Below are positions 51,663 through 61,574 of a stretch of DNA of 64,000 nucleotides, one piece after another. The notes below the pieces were generated by a model. It did no database searches. It was not told the origin of the DNA and saw only the letters and a list, made by a program, of their open reading frames with translations. Position 1 is the stretch's first letter; each line of letters opens with the position of its first letter. Source of the DNA: an uncultured Eubacteriales bacterium (GTDB lineage: Bacteria; Bacillota; Clostridia; Peptostreptococcales; Anaerovoracaceae); NCBI GenBank assembly GCA_902773665.1, contig CACYFF010000004.1, positions 50,146-114,145 on the forward strand, read 5' to 3'. The position numbers were made by a program, and so were the translations under genes.

Positions 51663-53086
51663 TGCAGACTCTCTATCTCACAACTGCAGAGGAGGATATC
51701 GCCAAAGCGGCGGAGATCATAAAACGCGGCGGGCTGGTGGCGTTTCCCACGGAGACCGTGTATGGGCTCGGCGGAAACGCGCTGGATCCGAACGCATCCA
51801 AAGCTATCTACGCGGCCAAAGGCAGACCCTCCGATAATCCGCTCATCGTGCATATCGCGAAGGCGAAGGAGATGGAAGATCTGGCGCAGACCGTGCCCGG
51901 AGAAGCCTGGAAGCTGGCGGCTGCCATCTGGCCCGGCCCTCTCACCATGGTGCTTCCCAAGAACCCGGCCGTGCCGGACGAGACCACCGGCGGTCTTAAC
52001 ACCGTCGCCATCCGGTGTCCGGCAAACGATGCGGCAAGACGGCTCATCGAGTTGTCCGGCGTGCCCATTGCGGCGCCTTCCGCGAATTTGTCCGGGCGGC
52101 CAAGCCCTACGCAGTGGGAGCACGTAAAGCACGACCTGGACGGCCGGATGGACGCGTGCATCATGGGTGACCCCTGCATCGGCGGCATCGAATCCACAGT
52201 GCTGGATCTGACGGATCCGGCGCATCCCCAGGTGCTGCGTCCCGGGCTCATCACCCCGGAGCGGATCGCGGAAGTGCTGGGCATCCCCTGCACCTACGAC
52301 CCCGCCATTCTGGGAAAGCCGGAGGAAGGCCTGGTGCCGAAAGCCCCGGGCATGAAATACAAGCACTACGCCCCGAAGGCGGAGATGATCCTCTTCGAAG
52401 GCCGGCCGGCAGATGTGCGCAAGGCCATCCTGCAGCAGGCGGAGGAGCTCCGGGAGCGGGGCAAGCTGGCGGAGACGCTGTTCTACGAGAACGGCGAAGA
52501 AGCGGCCCGCAAACTGTTCGCAGATCTGCGGCGGCTGGACGAGGAAGGCGCGGACGTCATCCTGGCGCAGGCGCTGGACGGGTCAAAGGCATCCGTCAAC
52601 TATTCGGTCATGAACCGCATGCTGAAGGCTGCGGGTTACCATATCAAGGAGGTACGTATGAAGATCGCACTGGGCTGTGACCACGGCGGCTACGAACTCA
52701 AGCTGGCCGTGATGGAACACTTAAAGGAGCGCGGCATCGAATGCATCGATCTGGGCTGCAATGGAGAACGGGTGGATTATCCGGTCTACGGCAAGGCCGT
52801 GGGCGAAGCGGTGATGAAGGGCGACGCCGACCTGGGCATCGTCTGCTGCGGCACCGGCCTGGGCATCTCCATGGCGGCGAACAAGGTGCACGGCATCCGC
52901 TGTGCGGTCCCGACGACCCCCTTCATGGCGGAGATGGCCAAGGCTCACAACAACGCCAACGTGCTGGCGTTAGGCGGCCGCGTGCTGACCAAAGAGCAGG
53001 CCATCGAATATGTGGATATCTGGCTGGACACCGAATTCCTGGGCAGCTACCATGCCGACCGGGTGGCCATGCTGGACGAGATGTAA
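51662..53086 (+). CDS. Fusion of Sua5-type threonylcarbamoyl-AMP synthase and ribose-5-phosphate isomerase B
   Basis: 474-residue continuous frame. Residues 1-326 form a full Sua5: [32 protein letters not shown], then the linker and C-terminal Sua5 domain ([16 protein letters not shown]). It makes threonylcarbamoyl-AMP for t6A37 in tRNA. Residues 333-474 form a full Rpi[11 protein letters not shown] and [15 protein letters not shown] (active-site Cys). No stop separates them. However, AAGGAGGT at 52646-52653 followed by ATG at 52658 could start RpiB alone. In relatives the two are separate neighbouring genes, so this is a stop-loss fusion or an assembly indel. Confidence 0.85.
   Translation: MQTLYLTTAEEDIAKAAEIIKRGGLVAFPTETVYGLGGNALDPNASKAIYAAKGRPSDNPLIVHIAKAKEMEDLAQTVPGEAWKLAAAIWPGPLTMVLPKNPAVPDETTGGLNTVAIRCPANDAARRLIELSGVPIAAPSANLSGRPSPTQWEHVKHDLDGRMDACIMGDPCIGGIESTVLDLTDPAHPQVLRPGLITPERIAEVLGIPCTYDPAILGKPEEGLVPKAPGMKYKHYAPKAEMILFEGRPADVRKAILQQAEELRERGKLAETLFYENGEEAARKLFADLRRLDEEGADVILAQALDGSKASVNYSVMNRMLKAAGYHIKEVRMKIALGCDHGGYELKLAVMEHLKERGIECIDLGCNGERVDYPVYGKAVGEAVMKGDADLGIVCCGTGLGISMAANKVHGIRCAVPTTPFMAEMAKAHNNANVLALGGRVLTKEQAIEYVDIWLDTEFLGSYHADRVAMLDEM
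52646..53086 (+). CDS. rpiB: Internal start for stand-alone RpiB within the fusion
   Basis: A perfect Shine-Dalgarno AAGGAGGT lies 4 bases before ATG 52658, in frame with the Sua5 gene. Translation from it gives a 142-residue RpiB of normal length, [16 protein letters not shown] to the end of the frame. The feature covers the ribosome binding site and the coding part (52658-53086). It may be the original start, kept after fusion. Confidence 0.6.
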   Translation, partial: KEVRMKIALGCDHGGYELKLAVMEHLKERGIECIDLGCNGERVDYPVYGKAVGEAVMKGDADLGIVCCGTGLGISMAANKVHGIRCAVPTTPFMAEMAKAHNNANVLALGGRVLTKEQAIEYVDIWLDTEFLGSYHADRVAMLDEM

Positions 53087-53126
53087 CTTATATTCGTTGA
53101 ATTTAAAGATATACAAGGAGACGAAA

Positions 53127-53765
53127 ATGAACAGAGAAGGTAAAGTTTACGTATTTGATCACCCCCTCATCCAGCACAAAGTTACGCTCATGAGAGACAT
53201 CCACACTTCCACGAAGGAATTCCGCGAACTGGCCAGAGAGGTGGTCACCCTGATGACCTTCGAAGCCACCAGAGATCTGCCTCTGAAGGACGTGGAGATT
53301 GAGACCCCGATGACGAAGTGCACCATGAAGATGCTGGCAGGCGAAGACATCGCCGTCGTACCCATCCTGCGCGCAGGCCTGGGCTTCGTGGACGGCATGC
53401 TGGACCTCATCCCCAACGCTAAGGTGGGCCACATCGGTCTTTACCGTGACCCCGAGACCCACGAACCCGTGGAATATTACTGCAAGCTGCCCGCCGACAT
53501 CGAGAAGAGAGAAGTCTTCGTCGTCGACCCGATGCTGGCCACCGGCGGATCCGCTGTCGCCGCCATCGATTTCATCAAGGCGAGACATGCGCAGAACATC
53601 AACTTCCTGTGCCTCATCGCGGCTCCCGAGGGCATCGAGGCGCTGCAGAAGGCTCACCCCGACGTGAATATCTACATCGCGGCGAAGGACGACCACCTGA
53701 ACGAGCACGCCTACATCGTGCCCGGTCTGGGAGACGCCGGCGACCGCCTGTACGGTACTAAATAA
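53127..53765 (+). CDS. upp: Uracil phosphoribosyltransferase
   Basis: 212-residue salvage enzyme that makes UMP from uracil and PRPP. The PRPP-binding loop is [20 protein letters not shown]. The uracil site lies in the C-terminal [16 protein letters not shown]. The ATG at 53127 has AAGGAG upstream; the open frame further upstream belongs to a shadow of rpiB. Gene order sua5-rpiB-upp is conserved in many Firmicutes. Confidence 0.97.
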   Translation: MNREGKVYVFDHPLIQHKVTLMRDIHTSTKEFRELAREVVTLMTFEATRDLPLKDVEIETPMTKCTMKMLAGEDIAVVPILRAGLGFVDGMLDLIPNAKVGHIGLYRDPETHEPVEYYCKLPADIEKREVFVVDPMLATGGSAVAAIDFIKARHAQNINFLCLIAAPEGIEALQKAHPDVNIYIAAKDDHLNEHAYIVPGLGDAGDRLYGTK

Positions 53766-53790
53766 AACATATTAAGGAGACAATTTTTCC

Positions 53791-55119
53791 ATGTTTCAAA
53801 TTCCCGACAACGTAAGCAAATTCGACAACGTATACGACGTGCTGAAAGAGCGCGGCTTTATCGAACAGACCACGGACGATGAAGGCATCCGCGAGCTGCT
53901 GGGCAAGGAGAAGGTGAAGTTCTACATCGGCTTCGACGCCACGGCGGACTGCCTGCATGTAGGCCACTTTATGCAGGTCATCATCATGATGTACATGCAG
54001 AAGTACGGCCACACCCCGGTCGTTCTCATCGGCGGCGGCACCACCATGCTGGGCGACCCCTCCGGCCGCACCGATGCCCGTCCCATGATGACCCCGGAGC
54101 AGATCGACGAGAACGGCAGAGCCTTCAAGAAGCTGTTCGACCAGTTCCTGGAGTTCGACGAAGAGTGGAAGCACGTTCCCGGCGAAGGCGTCCTGGGCAA
54201 GGGCGGCCAGAACAAGGAACCCGCTCCCGGCAAGGCCATCTGCGTCAATAACGCGGACTGGCTGCGCAACGTCAACTACCTGGAATTCATGAGAGACATC
54301 GGCAGACACTTCTCCGTCAACGACATGCTGCGGGCCGAGTGCTTTAAGCAGAGAATGGAGAAGGGCCTGTCCTTCCTGGAATTCAACTACATGCTGCTGC
54401 AGAGCTACGACTTCTACTGTCTCGCCAGAGACATCAACTGCAAGATCGAGTTCGGCGGCAACGACCAGTGGAGCAACATCTTAGGCGGCCGCGACCTGGC
54501 CAGAAGACTGCTGGGCAAGGACGACTACTACGGCATGACCTTCGCGCTGCTCACCAAGTCCGACGGCACCAAGATGGGTAAGTCCCAGAAGGGCGCGCTG
54601 TGGCTGCGCGCAGACCGCTGCTCCCCCTACGATTTCTACCAGTACTGGAGAAACGTGGACGACGCGGACGTCAACAAGTGCCTGCGCATGCTCACGTTCC
54701 TTCCGATGGAAGAGGTCGAGAGACTGTCCGCCCTGGAAGGCGCGGAGATCAACCACGCCAAGGAAGTGCTGGCCTTCGAAGTCACCAAGCTGGTCCACGG
54801 CGAGGAAGAAGCCACCAAGGCCCAGGAAGCGGCGAGAGCTGCCTTCGGTGCCGGCGGCGCCGGGATGGCAGATGTGCCCACCAAGACTATAGCTGCATCG
54901 GCTTTAGGCGATGGCATGGGCCTGGTGACCCTCATCAAGACCGTGGGGCTCGTTCCCTCCAACGGCGAGGGCTTCCGCACCATCGAGCAGGGCGGCCTGC
55001 TGATGAACGGCGAGAAGGTGACCGATCCCAAGCAGACCATCACCGCCGACATGTTCGGTGAGGACGGCATCCTGTTCAAGAAAGGCAAAAAGACCTTCCT
55101 GAAGGTAAAACTGAGTTAA
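53791..55119 (+). CDS. tyrS: Tyrosyl-tRNA synthetase
   Basis: 442-residue class I synthetase. The HIGH motif is HVGH in [11 protein letters not shown], and the KMSKS motif is KMGKS. The tyrosine site lies in [16 protein letters not shown]. The C-terminal S4 domain ([17 protein letters not shown]) binds tRNA. There is no T-box in the 25 bases upstream, so it is presumably expressed with upp. A terminator follows at 55128. Confidence 0.97.
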   Translation: MFQIPDNVSKFDNVYDVLKERGFIEQTTDDEGIRELLGKEKVKFYIGFDATADCLHVGHFMQVIIMMYMQKYGHTPVVLIGGGTTMLGDPSGRTDARPMMTPEQIDENGRAFKKLFDQFLEFDEEWKHVPGEGVLGKGGQNKEPAPGKAICVNNADWLRNVNYLEFMRDIGRHFSVNDMLRAECFKQRMEKGLSFLEFNYMLLQSYDFYCLARDINCKIEFGGNDQWSNILGGRDLARRLLGKDDYYGMTFALLTKSDGTKMGKSQKGALWLRADRCSPYDFYQYWRNVDDADVNKCLRMLTFLPMEEVERLSALEGAEINHAKEVLAFEVTKLVHGEEEATKAQEAARAAFGAGGAGMADVPTKTIAASALGDGMGLVTLIKTVGLVPSNGEGFRTIEQGGLLMNGEKVTDPKQTITADMFGEDGILFKKGKKTFLKVKLS

Positions 55120-55127
55120 AAGATCTG

Positions 55128-55160
55128 TGCCGCCGGGAAGCAACATTCCCGGCGGTTTTG
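55128..55160 (+). terminator. Intrinsic terminator after tyrS
   Basis: CCGCCGGGAA-GCAACA-TTCCCGGCGG followed by TTTTG. Confidence 0.9.
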
Positions 55161-55191
55161 CAACACAAAGGGACAGGTACACTGTGTTATG
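55161..55191 (+). repeat. Dispersed repeat, copy 2, overlapping the molybdenum hydroxylase start
   Basis: CAACACAAAGGGACAGGTACACTGTGTTATG. The end of the repeat runs into the ATG at 55189. Its AACACA and TGTGTT ends are inverted repeats. The first copy is at 8955-8983. Confidence 0.55.
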
Positions 55192-57492
55192 ACAGACTTT
55201 CGGTATGTAGGCAAAGACGACTCCGTATTCAACACTCAGGACAAGGCCGCGGGCGCGGCTTTGTATGCCTGCGATCTGCATCTGCCCCGCATGCTGCAGA
55301 TGAAGCTCATCTTAAGTCCCGTGGCCCACGGCAAAGTGCGGAGCGTGGATGCGTCGGAAGCGGAAAAAGTGCCCGGCGTCGCAGCGATCCTCACCTGGCA
55401 GGACGTGCCCCAGACGAAGTATAACCGAGGCCGCGTACGGGCATCGGAAGAGATCCCCGACCAGGAGACGATCTTTACGGATCACGTGCGCTTCGTGGGC
55501 GACCGCATCGGCGCGGTGCTGGCGGAGACGAAGGAGGCAGCGGAAGAGGCTGCATCCCTCATCAAGCTGGACATCGAGGAATATCCGGCGTATCTCTCGC
55601 CCCAGCAGGTGCTGGCGGGCACGAAGGTGCCCATCCACGAGACCGATCAGGTGATCGTCCCAGAGGTGGTCGCTTTCGGCGATTACGAAGCAGAAAAAGG
55701 CGAAGAACTGCAGCTGCTCAGCTCCTCGGAACGCACCACTCACATCGCCATGGAGCCCCACTGCGCCGTGGCCAGCTACCATCCGGCCAGCAAGTCCATG
55801 GAAGTCTGGACCGCCACCCAGTCCGTCTTCGGCGCCCGCAGCGCCGTTGCCACGCTGTTCGGTCTGGACATGCAGAAGGTGCGGGTCTATAAGAGCCCCA
55901 TGGGCGGGTCCTTCGGCTGCAAGCAGGAGATGATCCTCGAACCCCTGGTCGCCGCGGCGTCCATCGCCACCGGACGTCCCGTCAAACTGGAACTTTCCCG
56001 GGCGGAAGTCATGATGTGCACGGTGCTGCGCCACCCCATCGGCGTGCTCACCCGGGGCAAATTCGACGAAGACCTGCGGCTGAAGGGCGTGCGCCTGGAC
56101 ATCCTGCTGGATGCGGGGGCCTACCAGACCATCAGCCCGGATTACTGCCTCTCCATGGCCAAGAAGATCAACTGGACCTACGATATGCAAAGCGCCGAGG
56201 TCCATAGCGCTTCCGTGTGCACCAACACCCCCGTTTCCGGCAGTTACCGGGGCTGGGGCGGGCCGGAGCTTTGCTTCGTCATGGAGAATTTTATGAATAT
56301 GGCGGCGCGCCGCTACGGCGTTGACCCCATAGAACTCCGAAAAAAGAACGTCCTGCCGCCCTGGTCTGTGACGAAAGTCTTAAATTTCAACCTGGGCAGT
56401 CTGCCCTTCGCCGAAGTCATGGGCAAAGGCTCTGCGCTGTTCGGCTGGGAAGAAAAGAGGAAGCTGTATGCGGAGCAGGGTCACCGGTGCGATAAAGACG
56501 GCACCCCCGACCCCAACGGCCGCTATCTGCGCGGCGTCGGCATGGCCATCTGCACCCATACTTCCGGCTATTTCCCGCGTCGGCCGGACTGGGGCACCCT
56601 CTCCATGAAGATGGAGGAGGACGGCTCCGTATCTGTTAATGTAAACATCCACGACCACGGCTGCGGCAGCGTGATGGCCTTCCAGAAGATCGCGGGCGAA
56701 GTGCTGTGCATGGATCCCGGTAAGATCGCGATCCCCGAAGGCGACACCCTCTACAACGCCATCGACAACGGCTGCTACACCAGCCGCTCGGTGTTCGTGC
56801 TGGGCCGGGCCGTCATGGAAACGGCCAAAGAACTGAAGGAACAGATCCTGGACTACGCGGAAAAACTGCTGGAAACGCCCAAAGAAGAGCTGGTCTGCGA
56901 GGACAGCCGCGTCTTCCCTGCGGCGGATCCGGACAAGAGCCTCTCCTACAGCGATATCGCCTATTACGCGGCGGACAAGGCCCACGGCGCCCTGTTCGTC
57001 ACTCATACCTACGAACCCGCCTCCAACGTTGGCCCCGTCTCCGCGGACTTTGCGGAGGTGGAAGTGGACACCTACACGGGTCACTGCCGCCTGACGGATT
57101 TCGCCTGCGTCCACGATATCGGCAAAGCCATCAATCCCGAGGTCTGCCGCTCCCAGATCGGGTCCGCGGTGCAGAACGGCGCGGGCATGGTGTTCTGCGA
57201 GCAGATCCGGATCGATCCGAAGACCGGCGCCATCCAGAATACCAGCATGGAGCGCTATCACGTGGTGCGGGCTGCGGAGCTCCCGAACGTAAAGGTGGAA
57301 TTCCTCGAAGACGAGTCGGCGGACGGCCCCTTCGGCGCCAAGTCCATCGGCGAAGCCGCGCTGGTGCCGGTGGTGCCGGCGATCCTGGCGGCGCTCAACG
57401 ATGCGCTGGGCAGCGGTTTCTCCGCTGTTCCGGTGACCCCGGACAAAGTCCTCTCGTTCCTCGAAAGCGCCGGAAAGGAGGCGGCAAGATGA
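55189..57492 (+). CDS. Molybdenum hydroxylase, molybdopterin-binding subunit (xanthine dehydrogenase family)
   Basis: 767 residues of the large subunit of xanthine dehydrogenase-type enzymes. The N-terminal a/b hammerhead domain (GAALYACDLHLPRM) is followed by the Mo-cofactor domains with PMGGSFGCKQE, SGSYRGWGGPELCF and the catalytic Glu in GAKSIGEAALVPVVPAI. The substrate pocket is not decisive, so purine versus other heterocycle is open. The ribosome binding site is poor (the repeat lies there), so the real start might be further in. It overlaps the iron-sulfur subunit gene. Confidence 0.88.
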   Translation: MTDFRYVGKDDSVFNTQDKAAGAALYACDLHLPRMLQMKLILSPVAHGKVRSVDASEAEKVPGVAAILTWQDVPQTKYNRGRVRASEEIPDQETIFTDHVRFVGDRIGAVLAETKEAAEEAASLIKLDIEEYPAYLSPQQVLAGTKVPIHETDQVIVPEVVAFGDYEAEKGEELQLLSSSERTTHIAMEPHCAVASYHPASKSMEVWTATQSVFGARSAVATLFGLDMQKVRVYKSPMGGSFGCKQEMILEPLVAAASIATGRPVKLELSRAEVMMCTVLRHPIGVLTRGKFDEDLRLKGVRLDILLDAGAYQTISPDYCLSMAKKINWTYDMQSAEVHSASVCTNTPVSGSYRGWGGPELCFVMENFMNMAARRYGVDPIELRKKNVLPPWSVTKVLNFNLGSLPFAEVMGKGSALFGWEEKRKLYAEQGHRCDKDGTPDPNGRYLRGVGMAICTHTSGYFPRRPDWGTLSMKMEEDGSVSVNVNIHDHGCGSVMAFQKIAGEVLCMDPGKIAIPEGDTLYNAIDNGCYTSRSVFVLGRAVMETAKELKEQILDYAEKLLETPKEELVCEDSRVFPAADPDKSLSYSDIAYYAADKAHGALFVTHTYEPASNVGPVSADFAEVEVDTYTGHCRLTDFACVHDIGKAINPEVCRSQIGSAVQNGAGMVFCEQIRIDPKTGAIQNTSMERYHVVRAAELPNVKVEFLEDESADGPFGAKSIGEAALVPVVPAILAALNDALGSGFSAVPVTPDKVLSFLESAGKEAAR

Positions 57493-57968
57493 TCGTAACG
57501 TTTATCCTCAACGGACAGCCTGTCTCCAAAGATCTCGACCCTTCCCGCCGTCTGATCGACGTGCTGCGGGAAGATTTCCTGCTCACCGGGGCCAAGGAAG
57601 GCTGCGGGGAAGGGGAATGCGGCTCCTGCACCATCCTGATGGACGGCCTGCCCGTGCATGCCTGCATGGTGTTGGCGGGTCAGCTGGACGGCCATCGTCT
57701 ATTGACGATCGAGGGCCTCTCCGCAAGCGGCGAGCTCGACATCCTGCAGCAGGCTTTTATCGAAAACAACGCGGTGCACTGCGGCTTCTGCACGCCGGGC
57801 ATGATCATGTCGGCCAAGGGGCTGCTGCTGCAGAACCCGGACCCGACGGAGGAAGAGATTCGCACCGCCATTTCCGGCAACATTTGCCGCTGTTCCGACT
57901 ACCGGCAGATCGTGATGGCTGTTAAAGATGCGGCGGCGCGTCTTCGCGCGCAGGGAGGTGCCCGATGA
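57489..57968 (+). CDS. Molybdenum hydroxylase, [2Fe-2S] subunit
   Basis: 159 residues carrying two 2Fe-2S clusters. Plant-type cluster: CGEGECGSCTILMDGLPVHAC. Second cluster: HCGFCTPGM and ICRCSDYRQ. The length is standard. The start overlaps the large subunit stop and the end overlaps the FAD subunit start (ATGA both times), so the three are translationally coupled. Confidence 0.94.
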   Translation: MIVTFILNGQPVSKDLDPSRRLIDVLREDFLLTGAKEGCGEGECGSCTILMDGLPVHACMVLAGQLDGHRLLTIEGLSASGELDILQQAFIENNAVHCGFCTPGMIMSAKGLLLQNPDPTEEEIRTAISGNICRCSDYRQIVMAVKDAAARLRAQGGAR

Positions 57969-58765
57969 TCTTCACCGTCCCGAAGACTTTAGAGGAACTG
58001 CAGAGCGCCTTGGCGAACCGCAGCGAGCGCTTCGTCTTTGCCGCAGGCTGCACGGATATCCTGCCCAAAAAACTGGGCAAACCCTGGGAAGTGGACGAGA
58101 TCATCGACCTCACCCACGTGCCCCAGCTGCAGGCGATGGGAGTCGGTCCCCAGACCGGCGACTACTTTATCGGCGCCTGCTGCACCCACGCACAGGTCGC
58201 GGCGGATCCGGAAGTGCGGAGACACTATACCGCGCTGGCCCAGGCCTGCGAACAGATCGGCTCCGTACAGATCCGAAACCGCGGCACCATCGGCGGCAAC
58301 GTGGCCAACGGCTCGCCCGCGGCGGATACGCTGCCCTGCCTTATGGCGCTTGGCGCGGAGATCGAGTGGATCGACGGCGTGTGCATCAAGGGGTTCTGGC
58401 TGCCGGCACCTCAGACGCCTTCGGCGGGGTCGGGGACCGTGGTGTCCGCCTTCGCCAAGCTGGGTGACCGCGACATCGTCACCATCGCCCGCATCAGTCT
58501 GGCGGTGCGGTCCGTCCTGCGGGGCGGCCGCTACACGAACACGTCCGTGGTGGTAGGCGCTGCCAGCCAGCAGCCCTTCTTCTGCGACGAAGCGGCGGCG
58601 GTGCTGGATGGGTCACAGCCCGGCGAAGTCGACCGGGAAGCCTTTACCGGCGCCCTGGCAAACGCCATCGAAGCCAGCATCCCGAACCGGCCCACCATGC
58701 CCTACAAGCGCAGCGCTGTAAGGGGCCCGGCTTTCGACGTGCTGGACAAACTTGCCAGTTTTTGA
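57965..58765 (+). CDS. Molybdenum hydroxylase, FAD-binding subunit
   Basis: 266 residues with the CO-dehydrogenase-flavoprotein fold. The FAD motifs are FVFAAGCTDILP (usually AGGTDLLP, so one glycine is Cys here) and QIRNRGTIGGNVANGSPAAD. It transfers electrons from the iron-sulfur subunit to NAD. It is slightly short for the family. Last gene of the hydroxylase operon. Confidence 0.9.
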   Translation: MIFTVPKTLEELQSALANRSERFVFAAGCTDILPKKLGKPWEVDEIIDLTHVPQLQAMGVGPQTGDYFIGACCTHAQVAADPEVRRHYTALAQACEQIGSVQIRNRGTIGGNVANGSPAADTLPCLMALGAEIEWIDGVCIKGFWLPAPQTPSAGSGTVVSAFAKLGDRDIVTIARISLAVRSVLRGGRYTNTSVVVGAASQQPFFCDEAAAVLDGSQPGEVDREAFTGALANAIEASIPNRPTMPYKRSAVRGPAFDVLDKLASF

Positions 58766-58768
58766 GCA

Positions 58769-58797
58769 TTGAACTGTGCTAGTATCTATAGTACACT
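58769..58797 (+). promoter_or_regulatory. Promoter candidate of the ABC exporter operon
   Basis: TTGAAC and TACACT with a 17-base spacer, just after the FAD subunit stop. The start site is about 25 bases upstream of the GGGAGG. Confidence 0.45.
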
Positions 58798-58828
58798 TAT
58801 ACGGTAATACACAAAGGGAGGAATGCGT

Positions 58829-59542
58829 ATGGATGACAACGCACTCATACGGATCAGGCACGTCCGCAAGGTCTACCTGATGGGAGAGGAGAAGGTCGTA
58901 GCGCTGGACGACGTCAGCCTCGACATTTACAAGGGGGAATTCGTCTGTTTCCTGGGCACGTCCGGCTCGGGAAAATCCACGTTTCTGAACATGGTCGCGG
59001 GGCTCGAAAAGCCGACCCGGGGGGAAGTTTGGATCGGTAAAGTGCCCATCCACAAGCTCAACGAGGCCCAGGTGACCATCTTCCGCCAGAAAAATATCGG
59101 TTTTATCTTCCAGGCCTATCACCTGATGCAGAGCATGACGGCGCTCGAAAACGTCGCCCTGCCGCTAATGCTGAAAGGCGTGCCCAAGGAGATCCGCGAA
59201 CCGGCGGCGAAAAAGGCGCTGGCGCAGGTGGGCCTCAAGGGCTACGAAGGGCGCAAGCCCAACCAGATGTCCGGCGGTCAGCAGCAGCGCGTCGGCATCG
59301 CCCGGGCGCTGGTCGTAAAGCCCAAGATCATCTTCGCGGACGAGCCCACGGGCAACCTGGACTCTCACACCACGAAGGACGTCATGGACCTCATCTCCAA
59401 GGAGACCAAGGAAAACGGCACGACGCTCATCCTCGTCACCCACGACAGGAGCATCGCCGATTACGCGGATAAGATCGTAACGATCCAGGATGGCAATATC
59501 ATCAACGTAGAAGTAAAGGGGAAAAAGAATGAGATCGCTTAA
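58829..59542 (+). CDS. ABC transporter ATP-binding protein, MacB/LolD type
   Basis: 237 residues. Walker A GTSGSGKST, signature MSGGQQQRVGIARAL, Walker B IIFADEPTGNLDS and the H-loop in LVTHDRS are all present. The subfamily wording (NIGFIFQAYHLMQSMTALENV) is that of MacB/LolD exporters. GGGAGG at 58816-58821 fits the second ATG (58829), seven bases away, better than the ATG at 58823. It overlaps the next gene by 14 bases. Confidence 0.93.
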   Translation: MDDNALIRIRHVRKVYLMGEEKVVALDDVSLDIYKGEFVCFLGTSGSGKSTFLNMVAGLEKPTRGEVWIGKVPIHKLNEAQVTIFRQKNIGFIFQAYHLMQSMTALENVALPLMLKGVPKEIREPAAKKALAQVGLKGYEGRKPNQMSGGQQQRVGIARALVVKPKIIFADEPTGNLDSHTTKDVMDLISKETKENGTTLILVTHDRSIADYADKIVTIQDGNIINVEVKGKKNEIA

Positions 59543-61574
59543 ACAAATTTTAGCTGTTTTGCTGCTGGCCGTTCTGCTGGCGGGGATGACCCCGGCAGCG
59601 GTGTTCGGGGCAGACAGTATTAAGCTGAGCGGACCCAACGTACTGTTCGTCATGCAGGGCGCGTCCACTTACGTAGACGTAGAAGCGAAGGCTCCTGCGG
59701 ACACGGAATATAAACTGGTTCTGGAATGCGCGGACCGCAACATCACCATGACCAATGGCAAGAGCGGGACGATGGCCGGAGACGGAAAGTACACGATGTC
59801 TCTGAGTGTCGCAAGACAGGCCGAAGTCGGCAACTATAATCTGGTCCTGAAGGCGGTTGACCCGAAGGACTCCAACAAGGTCCTGGCTGCAAAGAATCTG
59901 TTTGTATCCGTCACCGAGAACAAGAATAGTTACTCCTCTCTGAACGGACCGGCAATGGAAGTGACCTATGCGCTGCAGGAGAACGATCATCTTGTAGCGG
60001 GTCAGGTCAACTACGTTACGTTTACTCTATACAACAGAGGCAACAAGAACTATTCCAACGGTAAGGTAACGGTTTCCATGGAAAAAGGCATGACGATCCA
60101 GTCCGGCGCTCTTTCCAGAAACGTAGGCCGCTTTAACATCGGCGATACGGTCAGCGTTCAATATCCGATCCTGATCGATTCCAGCGTCGAGAATGGCAGT
60201 TATCCCTTCGTGATCAGCTTTGGTGCGCTGACGACCCAAAAGAGCGAGGAAGGGGAGACACAGGCTGTTAATGCGGATATGACGGAAACCGTCTACATCC
60301 CGCTGGTCGGCAAGGAAAAATCCGAAGAAGACACCAGCATCCCTGTCATCGCACTGATCGGCAACAAGATCGGCGGCGGCACCGGTTCCATCAAGAAGGG
60401 TTCGGATTTCAATCTGGATCTGACCTTTAAGAATACGGGCAAATCGAAGACAGCAAAGGATATCACGATCACCGTTTCCGATGCCAGCGGCGCTGTCGCT
60501 CCGGCCTCCAGCGAACTGATCTATCTGGAATCCATGAAGGCCGGGGAGACCGTCACGCAGACCATCCCCATGAAGGCGATCGAGAATTCGGATGAAAATA
60601 TCGCCAACGTCAACGTGACGCTGGGCTACTACGACGAGGACGGCAAGAATTACAATAATACCGCGCAGTTCTCCATTAACCTGGAAGACGCGACGACCAC
60701 CAGCGGCAAAGGCGTTGCCAATCCGATCCTGATGGTCACCAACTACAGTTTTGGCAGCGATAAGGCGGTCATGGCAAACAGCCAGTTCCCGCTTAGCCTT
60801 ACCATCACCAATACCTCGGCCAAGGCCCTGCGCAACATCAAGGTCACGGTGCAGGATTCCACCGGCTCCATTCTGCCGGCGGAAGGCAGCAACAGCTTCT
60901 TTATCAACAGCATCGGTGCGGGCGGCTCTTACGGCAAACTGATGCCCATGGCCGTCAGCAACGACATCAAGGCGGGCGTTTCCACCATCGCGGTCAACAT
61001 GAGCTACGAGGATATGGATGCCCACACCTTTACGTCTTCGGATACGATCACGGTGCCTGTCACCCAGCAGGACCGCCTCGTCATTGACGACATCCTGGAT
61101 CCGGGCTACCTGACGGCCGGCGAGGCGGGCTACGCCCAGATCAAATACTATAACATGGGTCAGACCACCCTCAACAACCTGCGCATCGCGGTGTCCGGCG
61201 ACTTTACCATCGACGGCGACAGCAGCCAGTACGTGGGCAACATGGCCAACGGCAGAAGCGACTACTTCTCCTTCAACTTCATTCCCAACGGCGAGGGCGA
61301 GATGAACGGCAAGGCCGTCTTCACCTACGAGAACTCCCAGGGCGAGGAACAGGTGATCGAGAAGGAATTCACCTTCAACATCCAGCCCGCGCCGGAGTTC
61401 AATCCGGAAGATATGGATTTCCCCGTGGAAGAGGAGAAGCACGGCTTCGCAGCTCTGCCCATCTGGGGCAAGGGTCTGGTAGCGCTCGGCGCGCTGCTGG
61501 CGGTCATCCTGGTCATCAAAGGCATCAAGAAGCACAAGAAAGCGAAAGCGGAGGCGCTGACCCTCGATGAGTAA
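59529..61574 (+). CDS. Secreted membrane-anchored protein of COG1361/CARDB type, exporter partner
   Basis: 681 residues. Signal peptide (LAVLLLAVLLAGMTPAAVFGA) is followed by about 600 residues of beta-sandwich, Asn/Ser/Thr-rich domains resembling COG1361 and CARDB-like S-layer modules (TLYNRGNKNYSNGKVTVSME, then NTGKSKTAKDITITVSD and NTSAKALRNIKVTVQD). One TM helix near 650-670 with a basic tail anchors it. The gene lies between the ATPase and permease genes, overlapping both. It may be the extracellular adaptor or substrate receptor of the exporter. Confidence 0.8.
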   Translation: MRSLKQILAVLLLAVLLAGMTPAAVFGADSIKLSGPNVLFVMQGASTYVDVEAKAPADTEYKLVLECADRNITMTNGKSGTMAGDGKYTMSLSVARQAEVGNYNLVLKAVDPKDSNKVLAAKNLFVSVTENKNSYSSLNGPAMEVTYALQENDHLVAGQVNYVTFTLYNRGNKNYSNGKVTVSMEKGMTIQSGALSRNVGRFNIGDTVSVQYPILIDSSVENGSYPFVISFGALTTQKSEEGETQAVNADMTETVYIPLVGKEKSEEDTSIPVIALIGNKIGGGTGSIKKGSDFNLDLTFKNTGKSKTAKDITITVSDASGAVAPASSELIYLESMKAGETVTQTIPMKAIENSDENIANVNVTLGYYDEDGKNYNNTAQFSINLEDATTTSGKGVANPILMVTNYSFGSDKAVMANSQFPLSLTITNTSAKALRNIKVTVQDSTGSILPAEGSNSFFINSIGAGGSYGKLMPMAVSNDIKAGVSTIAVNMSYEDMDAHTFTSSDTITVPVTQQDRLVIDDILDPGYLTAGEAGYAQIKYYNMGQTTLNNLRIAVSGDFTIDGDSSQYVGNMANGRSDYFSFNFIPNGEGEMNGKAVFTYENSQGEEQVIEKEFTFNIQPAPEFNPEDMDFPVEEEKHGFAALPIWGKGLVALGALLAVILVIKGIKKHKKAKAEALTLDE

